64,000 nt of DNA from Halobacteriovoraceae bacterium. Its GTDB lineage: Bacteria; Bdellovibrionota; Bacteriovoracia; Bacteriovoracales; Bacteriovoracaceae. Below the pieces are notes generated by a model. It was not told the DNA's origin. It did no database searches and saw only the letters and a list, made by a program, of their open reading frames with translations. Position numbers and translations under genes: made by a program. Positions within the stretch are counted from its first letter, which is position 1, and every line of letters starts with the position of its first letter. The DNA is taken from positions 62,001 to 126,000 of the forward strand of contig PASP01000012.1 of NCBI GenBank assembly GCA_002712005.1, written 5' to 3'. This document shows, piece after piece, positions 52,240-60,747 of this stretch.

Positions 52240-53994
52240 TTAGAATACCTCATTCTTCCATTTCGTAAGGTAACGAGTAGGATCGAGTAGGTCACTTCTT
52301 CTTTTATAACGTCCGCGACTTGTACTTAAACTTCCTCGTTTACTTCCTGAGTATAACTCAAAATGGAGCATGGGGCGACAGCAATTAGAATTAACTTTTC
52401 CCATATAGCCAATTCTTTGACCCATTCTAACGTTGGCATTCTTTCTCACTCCAGAGGCTTTTCGTCCTGTAATTTCACCATAGCGAGCAACAAATCCTCC
52501 ACTATGTCTAATCTCTAGGGCATATGTCCCTTGATAGAAGTAATAGAGGTCAGAGATCACCTTACCTGGAGCAACAGACTTAATGGGTTCATTCTTGTAG
52601 CGATAGAGGTCACAAGCTGCGTGCAGACGTCCTCCACTTCTTCCTGCTCTAAAGCGTCTCATTCCCGATGTAAAACTATGAGTTGGCCTTTTTACAGTTG
52701 GGAAGTCACAACAGTTCGGATCATCAAGTCCGGTAATTTCTAAATTCATTCGATCAGCAGATTCCATTTTTCTAATATAGCGACAATCTCCTGCCGCACT
52801 GATGAAAGGGGCGGCCACGTAGCCAATCTTTTCATCATCTTCTTCACGAGAAGAGAACTCTACTTTCTTAAAAGTATAAAGGGTTCCATTGATTACTTTT
52901 TCAACGCTGTCACCATCAAAGCTTTGGAAGACCTTAACTTCTTCTCCTAACTTCGCTCTAAAAAGTACTTTATCCAATTCTTTATTACGTACATTAAGAG
53001 TATTTGTTCCGATACAAACAATTTTTTGCATCGAGCTTACAACCTTTAAATCAGCTGGTCTTGGAGTGGGACGTATAGTGGCGATGGAGCTATTTTTTTC
53101 TTCACTATCCGCTTCGTCTTGCTCGATTTCAGCTACGGGCTCTTCACTTTTTTCAGCTTCGGCAATGATATCCTCTTCTACCGTCTTTTCTTCTTCACTT
53201 ACTTTTTCAACTTCAAGTTGGGAAAGCATGACATTACTTTGTATTTCACCTTCGACCAGAGCTTCTTCATTTCCTACATCCGCTAGAAATTTCATAGCAT
53301 CCGTCTTTTTTAAAGCTCCAAAAGATTTAAATAAACTGGTTTCCTGAGTCGAAACACCGAGTAAGAAAAGAGGAGTATCACCCTTTTCTTTCTGATAACC
53401 TCTAAAGATAAGGTAGTCTCGCTCGGCCTCTTCCCCACACTGAATACTGTAGTAAGAACTATCGGCGGCCACTCTTAAATAAAGTTTCTCTTCCAGATTA
53501 ATATCTTCAACAGCGCCTTTAAAATTTGATTTATCGAATAAGAGTTTGAGATCATTCTTAGAAAAATCTAATTCAAAGACAAAGTCTTCAATCGGAAGAA
53601 TTGATTCATGAAAGAGGTATCCCTTATCCCCTCTTTCAGAAAACCAACGATTGGCCTTGGCCGTTGTCTCAGTGTTGATCCCGACAACTTCAATCTTCTC
53701 ATAGTTTCTCTTTGATTTACCTGAAATGATTTTCACCATAGAGGAGTTAATTAAGTGGGATTGAAGAACCCCATTATAATTTCTTAAATTCTCTGTTTCC
53801 TTATTCCCTCGCCCAACATAGCGACTTAACCTAAAATCGTTCTTTCTGATTCTTTTAATCGAACACTGATCTTTTGAAATCACGCCTTCTTGATTATCCC
53901 AGAGAAAATGGGGAGCCGCTACGACACTGCTCAGAGAAGATAGAGTCAAAAAAGTAGACATAAGAGTAAGGGTCTTAAAATTCAAGTTCTTCAT
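52240..53994 (-). CDS. LytM/M23-fold exported protein with probable loss of catalytic histidines
   Basis: 584 residues from ATG 53994 (TTG 54000 is rejected), with a signal peptide ending SVVAAP. A middle SH3-like region (VCIGTNTLNVRNKELDKVL) and an acidic linker lead to a C-terminal M23 domain (about 455-570). Zn ligands are visible as HAACD and LHFE, but the HxH motif is MLH, and the usual Y-x-H is YGE. Both catalytic His of LytM enzymes are thus changed, so it may regulate an amidase rather than cut peptidoglycan. Its ribosome site lies within a 9-bp hairpin at 53999-54032. Confidence 0.82.
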   Translation of the reverse strand: MKNLNFKTLTLMSTFLTLSSLSSVVAAPHFLWDNQEGVISKDQCSIKRIRKNDFRLSRYVGRGNKETENLRNYNGVLQSHLINSSMVKIISGKSKRNYEKIEVVGINTETTAKANRWFSERGDKGYLFHESILPIEDFVFELDFSKNDLKLLFDKSNFKGAVEDINLEEKLYLRVAADSSYYSIQCGEEAERDYLIFRGYQKEKGDTPLFLLGVSTQETSLFKSFGALKKTDAMKFLADVGNEEALVEGEIQSNVMLSQLEVEKVSEEEKTVEEDIIAEAEKSEEPVAEIEQDEADSEEKNSSIATIRPTPRPADLKVVSSMQKIVCIGTNTLNVRNKELDKVLFRAKLGEEVKVFQSFDGDSVEKVINGTLYTFKKVEFSSREEDDEKIGYVAAPFISAAGDCRYIRKMESADRMNLEITGLDDPNCCDFPTVKRPTHSFTSGMRRFRAGRSGGRLHAACDLYRYKNEPIKSVAPGKVISDLYYFYQGTYALEIRHSGGFVARYGEITGRKASGVRKNANVRMGQRIGYMGKVNSNCCRPMLHFELYSGSKRGSLSTSRGRYKRRSDLLDPTRYLTKWKNEVF

Positions 53995-53998
53995 AAAC

Positions 53999-54032
53999 AA
54001 CCTATGGTTTTTAAGTTAATTCCCCATAGGTT
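53999..54032 (-). promoter_or_regulatory. candidate Shine-Dalgarno-masking hairpin before the LytM-like gene
   Basis: In the minus-strand RNA AACCUAUGG (54032-54024) pairs perfectly with CCAUAGGUU (54007-53999), a 9-bp stem with a 16-nt loop. The right arm contains the only Shine-Dalgarno-like AGGUU, four nt before ATG 53994, so translation would need the stem to open. It could alternatively be a weak terminator for the upstream gene. Confidence 0.5.
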
Positions 54033-54141
54033 AACAAAGAATAGGGCTCACCATGCCCAAGTTGTAAAATCACCAAAGGCCGTCAAAAAGATAAACGAAT
54101 TACCTAAATCACTGAAATTAAAGCTCTTTGAGACCCCTCAT

Positions 54142-55749
54142 CTAAGATTTCAAAAGCATGACTAACTCTTTATTCCTCTTTCTCATAGCATAGTCTAGAG
54201 GAGAGAGCCCTTTGTAATCCTTCTTTTGAATATTAATTCCTAAATCTTTAAAGTATTTTGCAATATCCAGATGACCTCCTAATACCGCAAAAGTGAGGTA
54301 GGACTTACCTTCCAGATAATAGTTAATACGCGCTCCAAGTTCAACACACGCCTTCACCATAGGTAATTCCCCTGTTTTGATGGCGTCATATAAAGGGGTG
54401 TGACCTTGATCATCTCTCTCGTTTATCCGAAGTCCATGAAATTGGACCAGGTAATTGAGAAGTTCTACATTTCCAGAAAAAGCCGCGTAATGGAGACAGG
54501 TCTTTCCCTTCTTGGATTTAAGTTGAATATTTGCGCCCTTTCCAATCACCTCTTTAACCGTCTCTAATTCCCCTAAATAAGAGTAAATCATCAAAGGGGT
54601 TTGCCCATTCTTATTGCGACTATTAATCGATTCTTTGGTTAGGCTAAGCTTTCCGTCACTGAAGTTCTCAGAAGCATTGGATAGGGACTTCACAGTGAGA
54701 AAGTCTTTATTTTTTTGAGACTGTCCCTCACCTTTTATGATTATCCTATCTGAATCTTGACTTTGAGCGGGATCACCTGAAATACGATTGATATCATCTT
54801 TTGAGTTTAGCTCATATCTTTGGCCAGATATACGATTGATCTCCTCTCGAATATTTCCAAGCCCCATTCCATCGACTCTTATATTTTCATTTTCATTTTC
54901 GCTTTCTTCTTTGAGCTGATCCATATGAAAACGAAAACCGGTTAGGGTTTTTTCTGAATGGTTTTCTTCATTAGAGTTTTTAGATTTTTGAAAGTTTTGA
55001 GATTTTTGTTCAAAATATTCATTCACACATGTCAGTAGTTCATTCTTAGCGATTGGTTTAGTAAGAACACCATGGATATTTAAGTCATCTCGCTCAAGAT
55101 AGTCCATTTGCACTTCTTTACCAGTCAATATACAAGGAAGATCTGGATAGCTTTTACTAATCATTTGTAAAAACTCAGAGCAATCTTTATCAACACCCAA
55201 TTTATTATCAATGATGAGTAGATCTACAGCGACTAAATCGAGTATTCTCTTTCCCAATTCAACGCGGCAACAGCTAAAGACTTGATAGTCTCCTTCTTCC
55301 AGTTCATTTTTCATAAGGCTGATCATATCTGGATCATCTTCAACAATGAGGATCGTTTTTTCAGAAAGTCCTAAAAGCTCTAAAGGAAAGGTTTTCAAAT
55401 CGAGAGGCTTTCCCAAAGTGCTATAGACATTACTTCCTTTTAAACGGAGCTTCTTAGCATACTTATCATTCATGTGAGCGGACATAATAGATAAGGGAAG
55501 ATCTCGATTAAGCCCCGCAAACTCTTCTTTAATAAACTTAATGAGTCGCTCAGAAGAAATGCCCTCTCCCATAACAATATCAATCATTCCTAGAGTAAAT
55601 ATATGATTACCTAAACTGTCGATGGCCTCATCAACGGTAGAACACATTACCAAGTCGACTGGATATTTGGAGAATCCGAGTTTAACAAACTGAAGGATGT
55701 CGGGATCATCGTCGAGAACGAGAACTTTATGCTTGAGAGTATCATCCAT
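54142..55749 (-). CDS. response regulator with two REC domains and C-terminal ankyrin repeats
   Basis: 535 residues. REC1 (about 6-125: LDDDPD; the phospho-acceptor is the D in MIDIVMGE) and REC2 (about 130-245: VEDDPD, phospho-Asp in LIIDNKLG, Lys in LTKPIA). A disordered Asn/Glu/Ser linker (NENENI and a repeated INRISG motif) leads to five ankyrin repeats (about 380-535: NKNGQTPLMIYSYLGELETV, KKGKTCLHYAAFSGNVELL, DQGHTPLYDAIKTGELPM...). The ankyrins probably bind a protein partner in a phosphorylation-dependent way. The combination is rare. It follows an HD-GYP-like gene by 63 nt with a TATAAT box between. Confidence 0.86.
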   Translation of the reverse strand: MDDTLKHKVLVLDDDPDILQFVKLGFSKYPVDLVMCSTVDEAIDSLGNHIFTLGMIDIVMGEGISSERLIKFIKEEFAGLNRDLPLSIMSAHMNDKYAKKLRLKGSNVYSTLGKPLDLKTFPLELLGLSEKTILIVEDDPDMISLMKNELEEGDYQVFSCCRVELGKRILDLVAVDLLIIDNKLGVDKDCSEFLQMISKSYPDLPCILTGKEVQMDYLERDDLNIHGVLTKPIAKNELLTCVNEYFEQKSQNFQKSKNSNEENHSEKTLTGFRFHMDQLKEESENENENIRVDGMGLGNIREEINRISGQRYELNSKDDINRISGDPAQSQDSDRIIIKGEGQSQKNKDFLTVKSLSNASENFSDGKLSLTKESINSRNKNGQTPLMIYSYLGELETVKEVIGKGANIQLKSKKGKTCLHYAAFSGNVELLNYLVQFHGLRINERDDQGHTPLYDAIKTGELPMVKACVELGARINYYLEGKSYLTFAVLGGHLDIAKYFKDLGINIQKKDYKGLSPLDYAMRKRNKELVMLLKS

Positions 55750-55786
55750 GAAAGGAAATCCTATCCATTATATCTACGCGTATAAA

Positions 55787-55805
55787 CTAAGAAGTCACTT
55801 CTTAG
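55787..55805. promoter_or_regulatory. 8-bp inverted repeat and TATAAT between HD-like and REC-ankyrin genes
   Basis: CTAAGAAG (55787-55794), TCA, CTTCTTAG (55798-55805) form a perfect dyad just past the TGA of the 55813 gene. On the minus strand a TATAAT box lies 20 nt further on (about 55771-55766), before the REC-ankyrin ATG. It may be an operator or a terminator hairpin; the order dyad then -10 suits an operator. Confidence 0.4.
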
Positions 55806-55812
55806 AGTTCAA

Positions 55813-56811
55813 TCAAAGTTGTGTATCTTCATTATCCACTAAATTCATAATTCGATAAAGGGCCTTACGCGTATTTTTAAAATGGCTAGAATTCATTTTT
55901 TCTGAAACAAGAGTATCGAGAAAACTCTTTCTTTCTTGATAAGAAAACTCACTTTCTAAGAGCCCTTTCATAAAGAGTCGCGATACAATGATAATAGAAG
56001 TCATTTGATCAAAAGATGCAGCCTGCATCCCGAAGGGAAATCCAGAACCATCAGGATTTTCTTCATGAAGCTCCACCCATTTAACCACTTCTGGTCCGAT
56101 AGTATGGGAGAGTTGCCTTTCTATAAAGCGGGCCATTTGTTTAGGATGTTCTCGATAGTTTTCGGTCCATTTACTAGGATCGTCTTGATGTACATAGTAA
56201 CTCTCATAATCAGCAGCGCTTAATTGCAGATCACAAAGGAGATTCACTTGAATAAACTTATCGTAAATATGAGGCGGTAATCCGGCTTCCTGGGCCAAGG
56301 CCACACTCAGATAGGCACGAAAGAGATGGAAGATATATTGTTCTTGGCACTGATTGGAATACAGTTTAAAGGCCGTATTCAAGTGGGAAGAAGTACGGAT
56401 AAACTTTAAATTCTGAGAAATTAAAGGCTCACAAATCTTAGCAATATCTTCTTTTAAGCCTAGAACTTTGATGGCCTTACGAAGAATAATAAAGACCTCT
56501 CTATCCGTTAACTTCTTGCTTGTGGCCAATTCATTAAAGAAGAAAATAGTGAGTCCACGCTTTACTCTCCACATGAAGCGGTCGTAATCAGCCTGAGCGA
56601 GGAGGATATTCTTTAGCCCCTTATCTTTATAGTTTTGCAATTTCTGGGCAATATTGCCTTCAATTTCAATTCTCACTTTCTTCTTTGGACCAAGAGGTAC
56701 ATAGAAGCCAGTTGCAATTTTAGGTGAATATTCGATGGCCGCATCAATGGGAAAGGAGAAATACTCCACTCCCTCAATTTGAATATTCTGAATCGATGTG
56801 CTTGGGTTCAT
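55813..56811 (-). CDS. HD-GYP-related protein without the HD pair
   Basis: 332 residues. N-terminal domain shared with the HD proteins at 23042 and 34826 (TGFYVPLGPKKKVRIEI...YKDKGLKNILLAQADYDRF). The C-terminal part retains HLFRAYLSVAL, REHPKQMARFI and ELHEENPDGSGFPFGM, the HD-GYP landmarks, with GSGFP for GYP. The metal-binding HD is replaced by CD (LLCDLQLS), so catalysis is doubtful. A c-di-GMP binding or adaptor role is inferred. AAAGAGACCT precedes ATG 56811. A 279-bp gap upstream (56812-57090) has no gene except the terminator at 57039. Confidence 0.75.
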   Translation of the reverse strand: MNPSTSIQNIQIEGVEYFSFPIDAAIEYSPKIATGFYVPLGPKKKVRIEIEGNIAQKLQNYKDKGLKNILLAQADYDRFMWRVKRGLTIFFFNELATSKKLTDREVFIILRKAIKVLGLKEDIAKICEPLISQNLKFIRTSSHLNTAFKLYSNQCQEQYIFHLFRAYLSVALAQEAGLPPHIYDKFIQVNLLCDLQLSAADYESYYVHQDDPSKWTENYREHPKQMARFIERQLSHTIGPEVVKWVELHEENPDGSGFPFGMQAASFDQMTSIIIVSRLFMKGLLESEFSYQERKSFLDTLVSEKMNSSHFKNTRKALYRIMNLVDNEDTQL

Positions 56812-57038
56812 AGGTCTCTTTTGTCACGTTTTCATCATTTTTTTAACTTTATAGAGTTTAACCCACTTTCATTTTACGCGCTGTCCGTTACTGAAATTTT
56901 GTTTATTTTCAAGCACTTAATAAGTACAAGCCTCTGAAAATACAAGAAATCTTAAACTTTCTTAGGGAAATTAAGAAATTGAAGAAAAGCAAAAATTTCC
57001 TCACTTTTGACCACTATTTTGGTCGCTCAACATAAAAA

Positions 57039-57062
57039 AAGGCCAAGAGATATCTTGGCCTT
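57039..57062 (-). terminator. intrinsic terminator of the 57091 lipoprotein gene
   Basis: AAGGCCAAGA (57039-57048) and TCTTGGCCTT (57053-57062) form a perfect 10-bp stem with a GATA loop. On the minus strand it is followed by a T-run, so it ends transcription of the lipoprotein gene at 57091. Confidence 0.85.
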
Positions 57063-57090
57063 AGCAAAATTTATTGAATTTTTTTAAAAG

Positions 57091-57792
57091 TTAGAGGCAA
57101 CGTCCACGATAGGTGTAAGACTTGCTACTTGATTGCTCTAGTCCTCTATAGTTCGCCACTTGAGCCCCACCATTTCTCTTATTCATCGTTAGATCGAGAA
57201 CTTTCTTAGTGTAGTTGATTCTGTAACGTACATTTTGATTTCCATAACGGATAACGGAAACATTATTACAAACATTTCTACAACTCACTCTCGGAGGAAC
57301 AGGACGGGTCGGTCTAGTTGGACGAGTAGGTCTTGGAGCTGGATCTCTTCGCGTAGGACGTGGAGCAGGAGTTTCTGTACAAACACGACGACACTGTCTT
57401 TCAACAGTAGTGTATGAACAACTCTCAACTCCAGAGCGAATACCAGAAGAAGTATATTCACTATTTAGATTTCCCTGAATATCGTAGTTTTGACCCGTTT
57501 CTTCGGCCATATAAAAGAAACTTCCATCCTGAGTCGGAAGTTCTATATGATCAGGAATATCTACCTTTACTTCAACTGTATCCTCCCCTCTAAAAGTGAA
57601 TTTTAGTTTTCCACCAGAAGTTACTTCAAAAGAAGTATTATAACGACCAGGTCTCAACGTCTTAGTTTTTGTATTCCCAAAAACGGTTGAATGCTTAAAC
57701 TTTAGTTTTTCATTAGCACGGAAGGATCCGTCATAGTCCATACAACCTGTAAAACAAACTAATGCACCTAAAAGGGGTAAAAAGCTTTTCAT
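57091..57792 (-). CDS. lipoprotein with Pro-Thr-Arg repeat linker, unknown
   Basis: 233 residues. The lipoprotein signal ends LVCFTGC (Cys17). The N-terminal half is a beta domain (LKFKHSTVFGNTKTKTLRPG, GGKLKFTFRGEDTVEVKVDI). Then a Cys cluster (CSYTTVERQCRRVC), a flexible linker of PRPTR repeats (about 140-165) and a second Cys pair (CRNVC). The linker may span the cell wall or act as a spacer. Family unknown. ATG 57792 is preceded by GAGGAGACAAT. A 224-bp gap upstream carries an inverted repeat at 57855-57881. Confidence 0.7.
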   Translation of the reverse strand: MKSFLPLLGALVCFTGCMDYDGSFRANEKLKFKHSTVFGNTKTKTLRPGRYNTSFEVTSGGKLKFTFRGEDTVEVKVDIPDHIELPTQDGSFFYMAEETGQNYDIQGNLNSEYTSSGIRSGVESCSYTTVERQCRRVCTETPAPRPTRRDPAPRPTRPTRPTRPVPPRVSCRNVCNNVSVIRYGNQNVRYRINYTKKVLDLTMNKRNGGAQVANYRGLEQSSSKSYTYRGRCL

Positions 57793-57854
57793 ATTGTCTC
57801 CTCAAATGATGTCTCTAAATAAGTTCCGTATATTTATCACAAAATATTTGGAGC

Positions 57855-57881
57855 CCCTGTAAAAATGATAAATTTACAGGG
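57855..57881. promoter_or_regulatory. 9-bp inverted repeat upstream of the lipoprotein gene
   Basis: CCCTGTAAA (57855-57863), 9-nt centre, TTTACAGGG (57873-57881), perfect. It lies between the regulator pair (ending 58017) and the lipoprotein gene at 57792. No T-run follows on either side, so an operator or leader hairpin is as likely as a terminator. The rest of 57793-58016 holds nothing recognisable. Confidence 0.4.
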
Positions 57882-58016
57882 TGGGAAATCTCTATTTAAG
57901 GAATTATTAGAAATCATGCACTTAAAGAGTAAAAAAGGCGTCAAAATGGCACCAAAATGAGTCCATAAGGAATTAAGAAATCTTCTATAAAGTCTGGAAA
58001 CTGTGAAATGGGAGGA

Positions 58017-58532
58017 TTATTTCTTTTCGAAGAGCTTTTTAAACGCTTTAAAGCTTACTGATTCAAAGCGAAGTAAACCATTGAGAAATGACTCTGCAAA
58101 CTGAACCATCTTACCGAGACTTTGAACTTGTTTCTTGGAAATTCCTGCAGAATCAAATTCTTCATCCGTAAATGACTCCACTGCACGAAAGTGCTTATAG
58201 ATATCCCCGACTAATTCCTTTTCCCTGTGGCGCAGGACTCCGGTAATGACATGAAGAATATTGGGATTTGAAGTATATCTTCTTTTCTTACGACAATCAT
58301 CGATAGCAATGATCACGCCGTACTCGAGAAGTTCAGAAATAGTCTTACTCATCAACGCCTTCGAAACATCAAGACGCTCAATAAGTTGGCCAGCGTCAAG
58401 AGGACACTGGCTTAAATAAAGGTAACACCATACTTGGCCATGGACTTTTTTAAAGCCCCAATACCTTATGAACTCTCCGATTTTATCAGAGAGTTCATCG
58501 ACTTCTTGCTTGAGTTGATCAATCAAGGCCAT
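58017..58532 (-). CDS. GbsR/MarR-family transcriptional regulator
   Basis: 171 residues. The segment YWGFKKVHGQVWCYLYLS, then PLDAGQLIERLDVSKALMSKTISELLEYGVI, is the winged-helix of the GbsR subgroup of MarR proteins. Residues after 95 are helical (dimerisation). GbsR-type regulators often control osmolyte or envelope genes, but the target is unknown. It starts 28 nt after the MerR-type gene stop, so the two regulators are in one operon. Confidence 0.85.
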   Translation of the reverse strand: MALIDQLKQEVDELSDKIGEFIRYWGFKKVHGQVWCYLYLSQCPLDAGQLIERLDVSKALMSKTISELLEYGVIIAIDDCRKKRRYTSNPNILHVITGVLRHREKELVGDIYKHFRAVESFTDEEFDSAGISKKQVQSLGKMVQFAESFLNGLLRFESVSFKAFKKLFEKK

Positions 58533-58559
58533 ATTCTATATCCACTAATGATTTAGAGT

Positions 58560-59522
58560 TTATGAAGCAGAGAAATATTGGTCGATAGAGTCAAAGCTAT
58601 TAAGCACTTGTACTTTATCGCTATTTTCAAATTCTACTCTTTGTAATTCATTTAACTTATGGATTAAAACAGCAAACTCGATGTCTTGCAACTTTTCATT
58701 AGGAAGATCTTTCATGAGATCAAAGAGTCTTGGCGTTGGACGAATACTTACATAACGATCCGTGATAACCACTTTCTTTGAAGGCATATGATCAATAAAC
58801 TCACTGATCACATCTTTATCTACCATTGGACCAATATAGATGGCCTCTTTACCGTTGAAGTAACTTTTAATACAGCAAATGAGTGAATCAATCTCTCCTT
58901 TAACTGTACCTGAGCTACCAACAAGAATAGGTGCGTCTTCTGCAGAAGTCGCCTTACCTTCTTTTTCCGGATGATTCTTCTTATGCTCATCAACTACCTG
59001 AGATAGAACTCCTCTAAGGTTAGAAGCTAAGAGAGTATAAACTGTTCTTCCAAGAGCTCTTGAGTTGGGATTAACTTCATCTTGCTCAACAACGTGCTCA
59101 TAGAAAGGAACAATAAGCTTATTTACATAGGACTTAAGGCGATAAGTACCTGACTCAATCTCATGAGACATAGATTCAAATTCATGAAAGATGACATCTT
59201 GAGCATTCAATTCAAAGGCCTTCTTTAAAATAAAGAGAGAACCATGAAGCTTATCATCTTCTTCTGGATAGAGTTCAGCTTCACTTAGGCTTCCCACTCT
59301 TTCTCTTAACTGCTCGTCACTTAATTTTGCGATCGAAGAAATTTGTTCTCCTGTCTTATTAAGTGTCGTGATCAGTTTTAGTTTTTCGATATCTTCATCA
59401 GAATAAAATCTTCTCCCGCTTGGACTACGAGAAGGATTCACTACGGAATACCTTTTCTCCCAAGCACGTAGAGTGTGGACGCCAATTCCTGTAATCATGC
59501 TGACATTCTTAATGGTATACAT
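58560..59522 (-). CDS. MerR-family regulator with CarH/LitR-like C-terminal domain
   Basis: 320 residues. N-terminal MerR HTH: MYTIKNVSMITGIGVHTLRAWEKRY, then SPSGRRFYSDEDIEKL. The central helical region (about 85-170) resembles the cap of CarH proteins and a Rossmann-like domain follows (PILVGSSGTVKGEIDSL...EAIYIGPMVD). The cobalamin-binding D-x-H-x-x-G is absent, so B12-dependent light sensing is unlikely; it may use protein interaction. AGGAGATCCT precedes ATG 59522. Repeated GTTCA half-sites lie upstream, possibly its own operators. Confidence 0.8.
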   Translation of the reverse strand: MYTIKNVSMITGIGVHTLRAWEKRYSVVNPSRSPSGRRFYSDEDIEKLKLITTLNKTGEQISSIAKLSDEQLRERVGSLSEAELYPEEDDKLHGSLFILKKAFELNAQDVIFHEFESMSHEIESGTYRLKSYVNKLIVPFYEHVVEQDEVNPNSRALGRTVYTLLASNLRGVLSQVVDEHKKNHPEKEGKATSAEDAPILVGSSGTVKGEIDSLICCIKSYFNGKEAIYIGPMVDKDVISEFIDHMPSKKVVITDRYVSIRPTPRLFDLMKDLPNEKLQDIEFAVLIHKLNELQRVEFENSDKVQVLNSFDSIDQYFSAS

Positions 59523-59594
59523 AGGATCTCCTTTAATATGAGAAATGGTAAATTAATTTTTTTTAAAACGTGAGCTGTAAATCTTAAATTCATT

Positions 59595-59793
59595 GTTCAC
59601 AAGTTCATGAACATAGTAGTCTATTCTCAATTTAAGCACAAGAGGTCGCACAAGGCGCACAAGGGAGCAGTTCACATTTACAACCTCGCACCTCCATATA
59701 AAATCAACCACTTAAATAAATATTTATCATCTTGATAACAAAAAACAATCATACTTTGCTTACAAAGTAACAAAGTTCACGCATATATGAACT
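59595..59793. promoter_or_regulatory. cluster of GTTCA/TGAAC half-sites in the 418-bp divergent intergenic region
   Basis: GTTCA at 59595, 59603, 59670 and 59775, TGAAC at 59608 and 59788. GTTCATGAAC at 59603-59612 is a perfect palindrome; AGTTCA N8 TGAACT at 59774-59793 is a second. The region lies between the MerR-type gene (59522, minus) and the nuclease gene (59942, plus) and also has a tandem CGCACAAGG (59647-59664). Nothing coding is seen. It fits autoregulation or nuclease control by the MerR-type protein. Confidence 0.5.
59647..59664. repeat. tandem 9-bp repeat CGCACAAGG
   Basis: Two exact, adjacent copies (59647-59655 and 59656-59664) within the divergent regulator/nuclease region. 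Possibly a binding site of direct-repeat type, or a chance duplication. Confidence 0.5.
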
Positions 59794-59941
59794 AAATGTG
59801 TAAAGAAATTCACAAAAAATTAACATAGACACAAGGAGTCATCCTTATATTTTTTGCCCTGCTCATCTCAAAATCGACTAAAATGAGAGTATATCGACCT
59901 AAAATTTTAAAATGATCGGCATTTCAACCACGGATTGAGAA

Positions 59942-60745
59942 ATGAAAGAAGCCAAGAATGAAATCAATAAATCAATCTATAAAGAAAAGAAATCTTCTGA
60001 TCTCCCATCTCAACTCCTCCCCTTTCTTGACCCTAAAATACTTCTCCTAACCCTAGGTTTAAACTTCTTCCTTTCGGCCCATGCAGAAACCCTCACTGAA
60101 CTGCTTCCTCTTAAAAGCTCTTGCCAGCTACTTAAGAACTCTACTTATTACTCACGCTATCAAGCCCATCACCGCAATCCTTCATGGACTCTTCATGAAC
60201 TCACTCGTGCCCAAACCTCAGGACAACAAAGTCGAAGCAATGACTATCGAAGAGATCAAAGAATTTCTGATGCCGTAGAAGCTTCAGATTATCGCTCAAG
60301 TGGATTTGATCGCGGCCATATGGTTCCCGCAGCCGACAGAAGAAAAGATAAGGCTTCCATGTCAGAAACCTTTCTTATGAGTAATATGACTCCTCAAAGA
60401 CCCGAATTTAATCGCGGTATCTGGCGTGTCTTAGAGCAGAAAATTAGAAAAGATTTCCTCTCCCTCAGGCGAGAAGACGATGTCTTTGTTTTCACAGGAG
60501 CACACTTAGAAAAGAATCTCCCGCAACTGACGACCAAAATAAGCATCCCAGAGTTCTTCTATAAGATCATTTTTAACGCTAGTGATTTGAAGATAACAAG
60601 TTATCTTATTTCTAATCATCGCTATTCATCTTCTGAACTTGAGAGTTTTAGAGTTAGTGTTGATGAAATTGAAGAGCTAACGGGATTGGACTTCTTTTCT
60701 CATCTCCCCGATCGACTTGAATTAGAGCTCGAGTCTAAGATTTAA
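59942..60745 (+). CDS. DNA/RNA non-specific endonuclease (NUC1-type), exported
   Basis: 267 residues. A hydrophobic segment (ILLLTLGLNFFLSAHA, about 33-48) with a long charged N-region serves as signal. The active site DRGHM (residues 123-127, catalytic His126), with the metal-binding Asn in SNMTPQ, matches the beta-beta-alpha Me (NUC1/Serratia nuclease) family. It should degrade nucleic acid outside the cytoplasm, useful for scavenging prey DNA. The start is ATG 59942 after GGATTGAGAA. The divergent partner is the MerR-type gene; it ends 2 nt from the next minus-strand gene. Confidence 0.88.
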   Translation: MKEAKNEINKSIYKEKKSSDLPSQLLPFLDPKILLLTLGLNFFLSAHAETLTELLPLKSSCQLLKNSTYYSRYQAHHRNPSWTLHELTRAQTSGQQSRSNDYRRDQRISDAVEASDYRSSGFDRGHMVPAADRRKDKASMSETFLMSNMTPQRPEFNRGIWRVLEQKIRKDFLSLRREDDVFVFTGAHLEKNLPQLTTKISIPEFFYKIIFNASDLKITSYLISNHRYSSSELESFRVSVDEIEELTGLDFFSHLPDRLELELESKI

Positions 60746-60747
60746 AA

